Notes: a model not told the origin generated them from the letters alone. Shown: positions 8,938-17,781, counted from the first letter of the stretch. The stretch: 42,071 nucleotides of DNA from an uncultured Bacteroidales bacterium (GCA_900316245.1 ONCE01000021.1:1-42071), one strand, 5' to 3'. Made by a program: numbers and translations.

Positions 8938-10029
8938 ATGAAAAAGTTTTTCCGAATCCTGATGATTGTTGTGGTGGCCGCCATCTTCGTGGGCACCTTC
9001 GCCTACCTGTTCAAGCGGTCCCAGCCCAAAGAGATCGTGTATGAGGAGCTCACGCCCGCGATGGACACCATCTCCAAATCTACCGTGGTCACGGGCAAGA
9101 TCCAGCCCCGCGACGAGGTCAACGTGAAGCCCCAGATCAACGGCATCGTGGCCGAGGTTTACAAAGAAGCCGGCCAGACCGTCCAGAAGGACGAGATCAT
9201 TGCCAAGCTCAAGGTGATCCCGGACATGAACCAGCTTTCATCGGCCCAGAGCCGCGTGCGCCTGAGCGAAGTGAACCTCAAGCAGGCCCAGATCAACTAC
9301 GACCGTGAGAAGAAGCTCTATGACCAGAAACTGGTGAGCGCCGAGTCCTTTGAAAAGGTGACCCAGGCCCTCAAGCAGGCCCAGGAAGAGCACTCCATTG
9401 CCAAGGAGACCCTGGAGATTGTGCGCGACGGCGTTTCTTCGGCCAACAAGAGCGGAAGTACCACCCTCATCCGTTCCACCATCTCCGGCCTCATCCTGGA
9501 CGTGCCCGTGAAAGTGGGTAACTCCGTGACTATGTCCAACACCTTCAACGACGGTACCACCATCGCCACCGTGGCCAATATGGACGACCTCATCTTTGAC
9601 GGCAACATTGACGAGACGGAGGTGGGGATGCTGCACATCGGCCTGCCCGTCCGCATTACCGTGGGTGCCATCAAGGACCTTTCCTTTGACGCGGCCCTGG
9701 AGTACATCGCCCCCAAGGCCACCGTTTCCGGCGGTACCAACCTGTTTGAAATCAAGGCTTCCGTGAAGGTTCCCGGCGACGTCACCATCCGCAGCGGCTA
9801 CAGCGCCAATGCCGAGATTGTGCTCCAGCGTGCAGAGAACGTGCTCACCATCGAAGAAAGTGCCATCCAGTTTGAAGGAGAAGATACCTTCGTATACGTA
9901 ATGGGGGCCGATGGATATGAAAAGCGCCCGGTGGTCACCGGCCTCTCCGACGGCGTCAAGATTGAAATCAAGGAAGGGCTCACCACTTCTGACAAAGTCC
10001 GCGGTCCGCAGATCATTAACGCCAAGTAA
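8938..10029 (+). CDS. Periplasmic adaptor (membrane fusion) protein, MacA/HlyD type
   Basis: The 363-residue protein has an N-terminal signal anchor (residues 7-27, ILMIVVVAAIFVGTFAYLF), a split biotinyl-lipoyl domain (VNVKPQINGIVAEVYKEAGQ near 60-80 and the returning half near 180-200), an alpha-helical coiled-coil hairpin between them (about 98-160, rich in Q, K and E), then a beta-barrel and membrane-proximal domain. It would link the MacB-like permeases to the outer-membrane channel encoded next. The gene lies 18 nt after the second permease and 3 nt before the channel gene, in one operon. Substrate unknown. Confidence 0.93.
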   Translation: MKKFFRILMIVVVAAIFVGTFAYLFKRSQPKEIVYEELTPAMDTISKSTVVTGKIQPRDEVNVKPQINGIVAEVYKEAGQTVQKDEIIAKLKVIPDMNQLSSAQSRVRLSEVNLKQAQINYDREKKLYDQKLVSAESFEKVTQALKQAQEEHSIAKETLEIVRDGVSSANKSGSTTLIRSTISGLILDVPVKVGNSVTMSNTFNDGTTIATVANMDDLIFDGNIDETEVGMLHIGLPVRITVGAIKDLSFDAALEYIAPKATVSGGTNLFEIKASVKVPGDVTIRSGYSANAEIVLQRAENVLTIEESAIQFEGEDTFVYVMGADGYEKRPVVTGLSDGVKIEIKEGLTTSDKVRGPQIINAK

Positions 10030-10032
10030 GCT

Positions 10033-11346
10033 ATGAAAACTCTGCTCATCGCCCTGGCGGTCCTTACCGCCCCTACCGACTCCCTTCCGGATCTGTCCCA
10101 TTCCTGGAGCCTCCAGGAATGCATTGACTGGGCCATGGACAACAACCTCACCGTGGCCGGCAGCAAGCTCACGGTTGAATCCCGAACCATTGAGAACAAC
10201 ACGGCCCGGATGGCCTGGCTGCCTGCCGTAAGCGGTTCCGTGGGAGAAAACTTCAGCTTTGGCCGCGGTATTGGCGGCAACAACACCTACGAGAAGGGCA
10301 ACTCCTCTTCCACCAGCTTCTCCGTGGGCGCCAGCATGAATTTGTTCGACGGTCTGGCTACACCCCGCCGCATGCAACTGGCCAAGCTCAACCTGGAGGC
10401 CGCCACGGCCGACCTGGAGAAAGCCCGCGACGACGTAAGCGTCAAGGTGGCCCAGGCCTATGTCCAGATCCTGTACAACTATGAAATCCGCGATGTGGCC
10501 GCCCGCCAGGTTTCCATTGATTCCTTGCAGGTGGAGCGCCTCCAGGGCCTCTTTGAGACGGGTCGTGCATCGGCCGCCGAGGTGTCCCAGCAGAAGGCTA
10601 CCCTGGCCCAGAGCCGCGTTACCTTCATCCAGGCTTCCAACAACATCCGCAGCTCCCTGCTGGACCTGGCCCAACTGCTGGAGTTCCCCTACTGGGAAGG
10701 CTTCTCCGTGGTTCGGCCCAAAGTGACATTCTCCTCACTGGTGATTCCGCACCCCGACGAGATTTACGCCGAGGCGCTGGACATCCGTCCCGCCATCCGG
10801 GCCGAAAAACTCCGCCTGGAAGGTGCCAGGAAGCAGATCCAGATTGCCAAGGCCGCTTTCTATCCCTCCCTTTCCCTGGGCGGCGGTTTGGGCACCAACT
10901 ATTACACCAGCTTTGCCACGCAGGGCTTCTGGGACCAGTTGCAATCCAACTTCAATAAGTACGTGAGCCTGTCTATGAACATCCCCATCTTCACCCGGTT
11001 CAATACCCGCAACCAGGTGCGCAGCGCCAAGGTCCAATACCGTTCGCAGGAACTCAATCTGCTCCGTGCCCAGCACGCTCTGTATAAGGAAATCCAGCAG
11101 GCTTGGAACAGCGCCGTGGCCTCCCAGGCCAAGCACGCCGCCTCCCTGGATGCAGCCGCAGCCGCTGAAGACGCCTTCACCCTCACCAAAGCCAAATACG
11201 AGAACGGCAAGGCCACCATCACCGAGTTTAACGAGTCCCTGGCCCGCCTGGTCAAGGCCCAGTCCGACTCCGTCCAGGCCACCTACGAGTGCCTGTACCA
11301 GACCGCCCTGGTAGAATTCTACCGCGGCCGGCCCCTGACCCTATAG
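10033..11346 (+). CDS. TolC-family outer membrane efflux protein
   Basis: The 437-residue product begins with a signal-peptide-like segment (MKTLLIALAVLTAP) followed by SWSLQECIDWAMDNNLTV, the usual start of OEP/TolC proteins. Two repeats of long amphipathic helices (around residues 100-215 and 250-430) with FSVGASMNLFDGL and SLSMNIPIFTRFNTRN at the beta-strand positions fit the TolC fold, which forms a trimeric channel across the outer membrane and periplasm. As last gene of the operon it would complete a tripartite ATP-driven exporter. Downstream is a palindromic repeat shared with the RAYT locus. Confidence 0.92.
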   Translation: MKTLLIALAVLTAPTDSLPDLSHSWSLQECIDWAMDNNLTVAGSKLTVESRTIENNTARMAWLPAVSGSVGENFSFGRGIGGNNTYEKGNSSSTSFSVGASMNLFDGLATPRRMQLAKLNLEAATADLEKARDDVSVKVAQAYVQILYNYEIRDVAARQVSIDSLQVERLQGLFETGRASAAEVSQQKATLAQSRVTFIQASNNIRSSLLDLAQLLEFPYWEGFSVVRPKVTFSSLVIPHPDEIYAEALDIRPAIRAEKLRLEGARKQIQIAKAAFYPSLSLGGGLGTNYYTSFATQGFWDQLQSNFNKYVSLSMNIPIFTRFNTRNQVRSAKVQYRSQELNLLRAQHALYKEIQQAWNSAVASQAKHAASLDAAAAAEDAFTLTKAKYENGKATITEFNESLARLVKAQSDSVQATYECLYQTALVEFYRGRPLTL

Positions 11347-11374
11347 TAGACCCCGTTGTTGGGTCCTCCCCTTA

Positions 11375-11426
11375 CGCCGCAGCCAGCACTTTTGCCCAAA
11401 AACGCTGGCTGCAGCGTTTTGCGTGA
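11375..11426 (-). repeat. Partial copy of the RAYT-associated palindromic repeat
   Basis: The segment from CGCCGCAGCCAGCACTTTTG to TTTTGCGTGA is the reverse complement, with a few differences, of the second half of the repeats at 16693-16778 and 17782-17868. It can form a hairpin (CAGCGTTTTT region against its complement) and lies between the converging tolC-like and rnr genes, so it could also act as a two-way terminator. No transposase gene adjoins this copy. Confidence 0.85.
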
Positions 11427-11433
11427 TATTCCT

Positions 11434-13530
11434 TTATTTCCGGCGGGAACGGCGGGGACGGCGTTCGCGCTGAGCCATGGCGCGTTCCATATCGGCCTCG
11501 GGGCTGTCCTGCTCCTGGGCCGCTTCCGGAACGTCCGGAACGTCTTCCACCAGTTCGTAATCAAGGAGCTTCTGCTCCAGGGAGGTGTTCTTGACACGGA
11601 TGCGGAGAGGGTCTCCCAGGCGGATGGAACGGTGCGTACGGCGACCTACGGCGCGGTAATGGTCTTCGTCAAAGATGAAGAAATCGCTCTTGATGGTGCG
11701 GTAGGGAATCATACCCTCGATCTTGGTGGGCTCAATCTCTACATAGATGCCCCACTCGGTAACGCCGGACACGTGGCCGTCGAACTCCTGGCCCACCTTG
11801 TCCTGCATAAATTCCACCACCTTGTACTTGATGCTCTCACGCTCGGCCTCGGCGGCCACCACCTCGCGCTCGGAGGCGTGTTTGCACTGCAGGGCATAGT
11901 AGTCTGCGTTGGCCGAATCGCCGCCGGCCAGGTATTTGGTGAGCAGGCGATGCACCATCATATCCGGATACCGGCGGATGGGCGAGGTAAAGTGGGTATA
12001 GAAGTTGAAGGCCAGACCATAGTGGCCAATGTTGTCTATGGAGTAGCACGCCTTGGCCATCGAGCGCAGGGCCAGGATCTGGATGGCGCCCATCTCCGGC
12101 TTGTCCTTGACCTCCGTCATCAGCTGGTTCAGGGCCATGGCTACGTCCTTGCCGTTTCCGATGGGGCCCATCTTGTGGCCCAGGTTGCCGGCGAAGTCCC
12201 TGAGGCCGCTCAGCTTTTCCATATTGGGTTCATCGTGGACGCGGTATACAAACGTCTTGGCCTTGGCCTGGGCTTTGCCGTTCATCTTGCCGCCGGTGGC
12301 CACGAATTCGGCCACGCTGCGGTTGGCCAGCAGCATAAACTCCTCGATGAGCCAGTTGGCTTCCTTGGAGAACTTCTGGTGCACGCCGATGGGCTTGCCG
12401 TTCTCGTCAATATCCACCTTCATCTCCGGGCGGTCAAAGTTCACGGCTCCGGCGGCGAAGCGTTTCTTGCGCAGCTTCAGGGCCAGGGTGTTGAGCGTAA
12501 GGATGGCCTCCTGGATGGGTTCCGGCACTTCTTCCGGCTTGGCGCCCTCTATGATGGACTGGGCCAGCTCGTAGTCAAAGCGGTAATCGGAGATGATGTT
12601 GGTGCGGCCAAACCAGGGGTTGATGACCTTGGCCTGGGGCGTTATCTCAAAGACGGCGCTGTAGGTGAGTTTTTCTTCGTTAGGCCTTAGCGAGCACAGC
12701 TTGTTGGAGAGTTTCTCCGGCAGCATAGGCACCGTGCGGTCTACCAGGTAGACGGAGGTGCCGCGGGCCTGGGCCTCTTTGTCCACCGCCGTATCCGGCT
12801 TGACATACCAGGTTACATCGGCAATATGGACGCCCACCTCGTAGTTGCCATTTTCCAGCTTGCGGAAACTCAGGGCATCGTCAAAGTCTTTGGCGTCTGT
12901 GGGGTCTATGGTAAAGGTGAGGACCTTTCTGAAGTCTTTTCTGTGGGCGCGGTCCTTGTCCGTGATTTCCTCGGAGATCTTGTCGGCCGCATTCTCCACC
13001 GACTTTTCAAAGCGGTAGGGAAGGCCGAACTCGGCCAGGATGGCGTGCATCTCGGTCTCGTTCTCTCCGGGCAAACCCAGCACGTCCACCACGTGGCCGT
13101 AGGGGCCCGCAGCACCGCGCTCCCAGCCGTCCACCACGGCGGCTACCTTCATACCACGCTCTCCGCCTTCCGGGATGGGAACGGAGATGTCGTAGGGCAT
13201 GGTCTTGGAACTCATCAGCACCCAGGCCTGCTTGCCCACGATGTGCAGGATGCCCACGAAGGGACGGTCGCTGCGCTCGACGATGGCTATGATTTCTCCG
13301 CTGCGGCGTTTGTTCATACCGCCCTTTTCCTGCGTGACGGCCACACGGACCAGGTCTCCGTGCAGGGCTCCGCGGGTTTTGGTGGCTTTTACAAATACGT
13401 CTTCTTCCTGCCCTTCAATGCGCACGAAGGCAAATCCCTCGCGGGACATAAGTACTCTTCCTTCGAACTCGGGAACTACACGTGCCTTCTTGTGATTCTT
13501 CCGGTTGGGGCTGTTTTTGCGTTTGGACAT
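11434..13530 (-). CDS. rnr: Ribonuclease R
   Basis: A 3'-to-5' exoribonuclease (RNB/RNase II family) that degrades structured RNA in the cytoplasm. The 698-residue product has, in order, a basic N terminus (MSKRKNSPNRKNHKK), cold-shock-like OB domains (GRVLMSREGFAFVRIEGQ), the RNB catalytic domain with the acidic motif DPTDAKDFDDA (about 209-220) and later HFTSPIRRYPDMMVHRLL, and a C-terminal S1 domain (GHVSGVTEWGIYVEIE) followed by a basic tail. I start at the ATG at 13530; longer in-frame sequence upstream runs through the promoter and into recO. It has its own -7 box and lies 41 nt after recO. Confidence 0.95.
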   Translation of the reverse strand: MSKRKNSPNRKNHKKARVVPEFEGRVLMSREGFAFVRIEGQEEDVFVKATKTRGALHGDLVRVAVTQEKGGMNKRRSGEIIAIVERSDRPFVGILHIVGKQAWVLMSSKTMPYDISVPIPEGGERGMKVAAVVDGWERGAAGPYGHVVDVLGLPGENETEMHAILAEFGLPYRFEKSVENAADKISEEITDKDRAHRKDFRKVLTFTIDPTDAKDFDDALSFRKLENGNYEVGVHIADVTWYVKPDTAVDKEAQARGTSVYLVDRTVPMLPEKLSNKLCSLRPNEEKLTYSAVFEITPQAKVINPWFGRTNIISDYRFDYELAQSIIEGAKPEEVPEPIQEAILTLNTLALKLRKKRFAAGAVNFDRPEMKVDIDENGKPIGVHQKFSKEANWLIEEFMLLANRSVAEFVATGGKMNGKAQAKAKTFVYRVHDEPNMEKLSGLRDFAGNLGHKMGPIGNGKDVAMALNQLMTEVKDKPEMGAIQILALRSMAKACYSIDNIGHYGLAFNFYTHFTSPIRRYPDMMVHRLLTKYLAGGDSANADYYALQCKHASEREVVAAEAERESIKYKVVEFMQDKVGQEFDGHVSGVTEWGIYVEIEPTKIEGMIPYRTIKSDFFIFDEDHYRAVGRRTHRSIRLGDPLRIRVKNTSLEQKLLDYELVEDVPDVPEAAQEQDSPEADMERAMAQRERRPRRSRRK

Positions 13531-13552
13531 GATTCTGGTGGTGGTTATTTCA

Positions 13553-13560
13553 CAAAGATA
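13553..13560 (-). promoter_or_regulatory. Promoter -7 box for rnr
   Basis: The reverse strand reads TATCTTTG about 22 nt before the rnr start codon. There is no clear -33 TTTG. It lies between the recO stop (13572) and rnr, so rnr can be expressed apart from rdgB-recO. Confidence 0.6.
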
Positions 13561-13571
13561 CGCAAAATCCC

Positions 13572-14225
13572 TTACCGATACAACTCCCTGAGGACTTGAA
13601 GGGACTTGACCTGGATGTTGGTGTCGGTGTGATAAGAAAGGTACCTGAGCAGGACATCGCAGAGGTCGTTGCGGGTTTCTCCGGTCAGGGGAAGGAGCAT
13701 ACACTCCTCGAAGCGGCTAACCAGGAAAGGCTTCAGGTGGTTGAGGTATTCTCCGGCAAAAGGAGCTACGTCCTGCAGGGTGGGCCGAAAGCCCAGAATC
13801 CCGGCAAAATCCAGCAGAAAGCGCACGGAGAAGTTGGAAAAATCGCTTTCCAGGGCATTGAGGGTAAGGATTTCTCCCACGCACCACTCAAAGAGCCCGT
13901 CTTCGTTGGCGCCGTCCTTGAGGGTGCGCAGTAGCACCTCCGAGAGGAACAGCGTCATACTGTTTTTGTAAAGGTTTTCCCGAATCCCGGAGAGGCCGTC
14001 CTTCAGGCCGATGTTGCGGATGCTCCAGAGTTCGGACTTGGGGTTTTCCACCACTTCGGCCTCCAGAATATTGAGGGGCAGGAAGCGTGACATCCCGGCT
14101 TTCTTGCCGGAACGCACCAAAAAACCACGCCGGCCCCACTCCCTGGAAAGGGTATGGACAACCAGCGCGTTTTCTCCCACCTTGGTGGTAGACAGAACTA
14201 TCAGTTCTATGGTTTCCCCGGTCAT
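13572..14225 (-). CDS. recO: DNA repair protein RecO
   Basis: RecO anneals single strands and helps RecR load RecA in the RecFOR gap-repair pathway. The 217-residue protein shows the N-terminal OB-fold pattern (ELIVLSTTKVGENALVVHTLSREWGRRGFLVRSGKK) and the helical C-terminal domain with LYKNSMTLFLSEVLLRTL and FLLDFAGILGFRP. No CxxC zinc motif is visible, as in many Bacteroidota RecO proteins. It is slightly shorter than E. coli RecO. The ATG overlaps the rdgB stop codon (TAATG), so the two are coupled. Confidence 0.88.
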   Translation of the reverse strand: MTGETIELIVLSTTKVGENALVVHTLSREWGRRGFLVRSGKKAGMSRFLPLNILEAEVVENPKSELWSIRNIGLKDGLSGIRENLYKNSMTLFLSEVLLRTLKDGANEDGLFEWCVGEILTLNALESDFSNFSVRFLLDFAGILGFRPTLQDVAPFAGEYLNHLKPFLVSRFEECMLLPLTGETRNDLCDVLLRYLSYHTDTNIQVKSLQVLRELYR

Positions 14226-14848
14226 TACTTTTTGATGTACTCCGCCATGGCGCGAAGGGCCTTGCCGCGGTGGGAGATGGTGTTTTTCACCGCCTCACCC
14301 AGCTGGGCGTTGGTCTTCTCGTAGCCTTGGGGGATGAAGATGGGGTCGTAGCCGAAGCCGCCCTTGCCGGCGCGGGCATAGGCAATGCGACCTTCCATAA
14401 CCCCGTCAAAGAAGCGATGTTCTCCCTTCTCGTTGATGTAGGTGACGCAGGTGCGGAAGCGGGCCTGGCGGTTGGCCTTGGCGGTGGATAAACCGTTGGT
14501 GCGGGCCATGGCAGCCTCCTTCTCGCGGCGAGCTATCTCCGAGAGGAGTTTGTCAATGTTGGCGTCGGGGTTGCGATCGGGTCCGGCGTAGCGGGCGGTC
14601 TCTACGCCCGGGGCGCCGCCCAGGATGTCTACTTCCAAACCGGAATCGTCTGCAAAGCAGGGAAGTCCGGTCTTCTTGTAAATGTAATCGGCCTTCTGCA
14701 TAGAGTTGGCCCTGAGGGTGTTGCCGGTTTCCGGGATATCCTCGGTGATACCCAGAGATGCGGGGGTAACGAGCTCGAATCCCTCGCCAAGAATTTCAGC
14801 AGCTTCCCGGACTTTTCCGGGGTTGCCCGTTGCAAATACGATCTTCAT
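14225..14848 (-). CDS. rdgB: Non-canonical purine NTP pyrophosphatase (RdgB/HAM1 family)
   Basis: The enzyme hydrolyses dITP, dXTP and ITP to monophosphates, cleaning the nucleotide pool. The 207-residue product has the family start MKIVFATGNPGKVREAAEIL, the metal/substrate motif FADDSGLEVDILGGAPGVETARYAG and the C-terminal SHRGKALRAM. I take the ATG at 14848 because family members begin at this position; an in-frame upstream extension (to 14902) covers non-conserved sequence. It is followed by recO with a one-base overlap. A reverse-strand TACCTTTG at 14988-14995 is the probable promoter, leaving a leader of about 130 nt that contains palindromic DNA. Confidence 0.93.
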   Translation of the reverse strand: MKIVFATGNPGKVREAAEILGEGFELVTPASLGITEDIPETGNTLRANSMQKADYIYKKTGLPCFADDSGLEVDILGGAPGVETARYAGPDRNPDANIDKLLSEIARREKEAAMARTNGLSTAKANRQARFRTCVTYINEKGEHRFFDGVMEGRIAYARAGKGGFGYDPIFIPQGYEKTNAQLGEAVKNTISHRGKALRAMAEYIKK

Positions 14849-14918
14849 ACGCTCTTCCATTTCACAGGCCGACACACCTCTCCCCACATCCAAGTAACCC
14901 ACGTTACCCTCTCCCTAC

Positions 14919-14953
14919 ATCCCTCCCCTCGAGGGAGGGACTGGCCTTCGGCC
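14919..14953. repeat. Double palindrome in the rdgB leader
   Basis: Two adjacent inverted repeats: TCCCTCCCCTCGAGGGAGGGA (21 nt, given as TCCCTCCC / CTCGA / GGGAGGGA) and GGCCTTCGGCC. They lie between the rdgB promoter and its start codon, so they would be transcribed in the leader. They look like a dispersed palindromic element rather than a recognised riboswitch; only one copy occurs in this window. Confidence 0.5.
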
Positions 14954-14987
14954 TTAAGGTATTAATTATACTTTTTCTAACCGGGCG

Positions 14988-14995
14988 CAAAGGTA
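14988..14995 (-). promoter_or_regulatory. Promoter -7 box for rdgB-recO
   Basis: The reverse strand reads TACCTTTG, matching TAnnTTTG. It is 140 nt from the rdgB ATG and almost touches the divergent -7 box of the S41 protease gene, so the two promoters overlap. Confidence 0.55.
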
Positions 14996-15008
14996 GTAAT
15001 AATTTTTG

Positions 15009-15016
15009 TATCTTTG
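15009..15016 (+). promoter_or_regulatory. Promoter -7 box for the S41 protease gene
   Basis: TATCTTTG at 15009-15016 matches the Bacteroidota -7 element. Transcription would start near 15023, about 37 nt before the chosen start codon at 15060. No clear -33 box. Confidence 0.6.
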
Positions 15017-15059
15017 TGCATTGGCATCTTCTTTGAAGATGGTTGCCCCAAACAAAGCG

Positions 15060-16682
15060 ATGAAAATGAAACGTTCCCTGATACTTCTGGCCCTTGCGGG
15101 CTTCTTTTTTTCCTCGGTGCCGGTAGCATCGGCCCAGTCCAAGAGTTTCAGTATGGCCAAGTGGGTGGAGGTGTACAACTCCATCCTCAAGGAGCTTAAC
15201 CGTTCCTATGTAGACTCCCTGGAAGTGGGCCGCATCCAACGGGCGGCCGTAGACGCCATGCTCTCTTCCCTGGACCCTTATACGCTGTATGTGCCCCAGG
15301 AAGAGCAGGAAGATTTCCGGATGATGCTCACCAATACCTATGGCGGTATCGGTGCCGTCATCTACAAGCCGGATGTGAATGGTAACGTGCTCATCAACGA
15401 GCCTTACGAGGGCTCTCCTGCCGCCAAGGCCGGCATCCGCTGCGGAGACGAGGTCCTGGCCATCGACGGGGTTTCCACCCACGGCCTCACCAGCGCCGAG
15501 AGCAGCGACCGTATGCGCGGAAAACCCGGTACCACGGTGGTTCTCACCATCAAGAAACTCCGCGGAGAGACGGTGGACGTGCCCGTGGTACGCGAGCGAA
15601 TCGCCCTCCCTTCGGTAGAATACGTGGGGATGCTCAATGAGGCCGACGGCTACATCCTCCTGGAGAAATTCACGGACGGCGTGGGTCAGAGCATCCGCGA
15701 CGCCTATCACGAGCTCAAGGCCCAGGGTATGAAGCGCCTGGTGCTGGACCTCCGCGGCAATGGCGGCGGCCTTATGAACGAGGCGGTGAACATTGTCTCC
15801 CTCTTTGTGCCCCGCGGCTCGGTGGTGGTTACCGCCAAGGGCCGTTCGGCCAGTTCTAAAGAGATTTACAAGACCACCACGGATCCCGTAGATACGGAGA
15901 TTCCCATCCTGGTGCTGGTAGACTCCGGCAGTGCATCGGCCTCGGAAATTGTTTCCGGCGCCCTGCAGGACTACGACCGCGCCACCATCGTGGGCACCCG
16001 CACCTATGGCAAGGGCCTGGTGCAGAGTATCCGCCCGCTGCCCTACGACGGCCAGCTCAAGGTAACCACGGCCAAGTATTATACGCCTTCCGGCCGCTGC
16101 GTGCAGGCCATTGACTACTCCCGCCGCAACGAAGACGGCAGCGTGGGCTTCATCCCCGATTCCCTCACCCACGAGTTCACCACGGCCCACGGCCGCAAGG
16201 TGCGTGACGGCGGCGGCATTACCCCCGACTTCACGGTCAAGGGTCAGAAATACTCCCGCCTCACGTACTCCCTGGTACTGGGTGGCATTGTGGAGCAGTA
16301 CGCCCTCAAATATGTCCAGGAGCACGAGAGCATTCCCGCCGTGGAGAACTTCCACTTCACGGAATTCGAAGACTTCGTGGCCTACGCCCAGGATAAGGAA
16401 TTCGATTACCGTTCATCGGCCCGCGCCCTCTTTGACGAGATGAAAAAGACCCTCGCCGAAGATGGCCTAACCGAGGCCGTCTCCTCCGAGCTGTCGGCCC
16501 TGGAGAAGTCCCTGGATATGGACAAGGCCACCTTCCTCCGTCTCAAGAAGGACGAAATTATTCCCTTCATCGAGGAAGAGATTGCGGTTCGCTACTACTT
16601 CCAGCGCGCCGGCATCCAGATCCGCCTCCGCTACGACACCCAGCTCCACGAATCCCTCAAGCAACCGGCCATCAGCTGGTAG
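15060..16682 (+). CDS. S41 family C-terminal processing peptidase (CtpA/Prc-like)
   Basis: A secreted serine protease that cleaves C-terminal tails of periplasmic proteins. The 540-residue product has a signal peptide (MKMKRSLILLALAGFFFSSV...ASAQ), a helical segment, a PDZ domain (GGIGAVIYKP to TVVLTIKKL, about residues 97-175) and the S41 catalytic core with LDLRGNGGG, DSGSASASEIVSGALQ and GTRTYGKGLVQS. By spacing to E. coli Prc the catalytic pair is Ser293 and Lys318, 25 residues apart. The C-terminal 130 residues form an extra helical region. I chose the ATG at 15060; 15066 is equally possible, and starts before 15023 would precede the transcript. Monocistronic; the RAYT repeat follows its stop. 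Confidence 0.92.
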   Translation: MKMKRSLILLALAGFFFSSVPVASAQSKSFSMAKWVEVYNSILKELNRSYVDSLEVGRIQRAAVDAMLSSLDPYTLYVPQEEQEDFRMMLTNTYGGIGAVIYKPDVNGNVLINEPYEGSPAAKAGIRCGDEVLAIDGVSTHGLTSAESSDRMRGKPGTTVVLTIKKLRGETVDVPVVRERIALPSVEYVGMLNEADGYILLEKFTDGVGQSIRDAYHELKAQGMKRLVLDLRGNGGGLMNEAVNIVSLFVPRGSVVVTAKGRSASSKEIYKTTTDPVDTEIPILVLVDSGSASASEIVSGALQDYDRATIVGTRTYGKGLVQSIRPLPYDGQLKVTTAKYYTPSGRCVQAIDYSRRNEDGSVGFIPDSLTHEFTTAHGRKVRDGGGITPDFTVKGQKYSRLTYSLVLGGIVEQYALKYVQEHESIPAVENFHFTEFEDFVAYAQDKEFDYRSSARALFDEMKKTLAEDGLTEAVSSELSALEKSLDMDKATFLRLKKDEIIPFIEEEIAVRYYFQRAGIQIRLRYDTQLHESLKQPAISW

Positions 16683-16692
16683 CCATACCTGA

Positions 16693-16778
16693 CAACCCGC
16701 ACTTTTGGCGTTTTTTGCGGGCTGTCACGTCACGCGAAACGCCGCAGCAAGCGTTTTTGGGCAAAAGTGCTGGCTGCC
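16693..16778 (+). repeat. RAYT-flanking palindromic repeat, left copy
   Basis: The ~86-bp sequence starts CAACCCGCACTTTTGGCG and ends AAAGTGCTGGCTGCC. It is a near-identical direct repeat of 17782-17868. Internally it has two hairpins: CCCGCA...TGCGGG around TTTTGGCGTTTTT, and a larger inverted relation between CGCACTTTTG and CAAAAGTGCTG. It ends 3 nt before the stop codon of the RAYT gene. Confidence 0.9.
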
Positions 16779-16781
16779 AGG

Positions 16782-17693
16782 TTAACGAAGTTCTTTGGAG
16801 GAGAGGAATTGCCGCACAACCAGTTCCTTTAAGAAAATGGATTTGGATATCTGGTAAGAAGTGAGGCCGTATTCCCGGTTCAAGATAAGGGCCATCTTCC
16901 CCTTATCCTGCTCTGTGAGGTCCATCAGGTTTCTTCCGCCAAACCGTTTCTGAAGGGTTTGGCTCACGATTCCGGCGATTTCGGTTTTGCTGAATTCGTA
17001 GAGTTCTCCCAAGCGGCGGGCCATTTGAAAGTACACCTCATAGTCTTTGACCAGTGCAGCCTGGAGGTCTTTGGGAGAAGGGAAGAGCCGTTTTACCAGC
17101 GTTGTGTCCACAAAGCTATCCGGCAGTAGCCCCAGGTATGGGTGTACACGCCAGTGGTCTGGAATGGTCTGCTCCGTGGTGAAGTATTTGATTTTACTCC
17201 TTTTGGACATTTCTCCGGCCAAGGTCCCGCCCATCGCCTTGGCTAAATTGGAGAAATAGAGCCACCCGCTTGCCCATAAGTATCCTCCAACGGTTCCATT
17301 CCCTTTCTCAAGAGGGTTTCTCAGAACGTAGATAATCTCCCGCTTGAGCTGTTCTTCATCTTCAATCTTTACCAGCTTGAACCAATAGTTTTCCGGAAGA
17401 GGAGCACACCCATCCCGCTTAAGCCTTTCGGACAGTTTGTGCTTCAGGTAATCGAAAGCGTCCAGGCAGTTGGCCCCGGTCCCTTCTACAATCAGGTGAA
17501 GATGATTGGGCATAAGCGCAAAGGCATAAATGGTAAGATGGAACCGACGGCTGATGAGCCCTAACAGTATCATCCCGTATGCATATTGATCCTCTTGATA
17601 GAAGATTAAACCCTCTTTCAGTCCATCGGTACAAAGGTGATAATAACCTTTCCCACCTGCACGGTATTCTTCGCGTTCGTGTCTATTATTCAT
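16782..17693 (-). CDS. REP-associated tyrosine transposase (RAYT, Y1_Tnp/HUH family)
   Basis: The 303-residue protein has the IS200-like Y1 transposase fold: YRAGGKGYYHLCTDG at the start, the HUH metal motif in AFALMPNHLHLIVEG (about residues 68-82), a candidate catalytic tyrosine in DYLKHKLSERL (about 95), and the RAYT-type continuation YVLRNPLEKGNGTVGGYLWASGW. The C-terminal 90 residues look like a separate helix-turn-helix domain (GLTSYQISKSIFLKELVVRQFL). RAYTs nick and rejoin REP hairpins and are usually single-copy, non-autonomous-element partners. Direct repeats hug both ends of the gene, which fits. The ATG at 17693 is chosen since MNNRHEREEYRAGG aligns with family starts. No TnpB or second ORF is present. 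Confidence 0.85.
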   Translation of the reverse strand: MNNRHEREEYRAGGKGYYHLCTDGLKEGLIFYQEDQYAYGMILLGLISRRFHLTIYAFALMPNHLHLIVEGTGANCLDAFDYLKHKLSERLKRDGCAPLPENYWFKLVKIEDEEQLKREIIYVLRNPLEKGNGTVGGYLWASGWLYFSNLAKAMGGTLAGEMSKRSKIKYFTTEQTIPDHWRVHPYLGLLPDSFVDTTLVKRLFPSPKDLQAALVKDYEVYFQMARRLGELYEFSKTEIAGIVSQTLQKRFGGRNLMDLTEQDKGKMALILNREYGLTSYQISKSIFLKELVVRQFLSSKELR

Positions 17694-17781
17694 AAGACAA
17701 AGGAACGGGTAATTATTGAATATGTCAAGTCCTTTCAAATTACGGGTTATCGCCTTTAAGATCAATCAATTACCAACTTAA

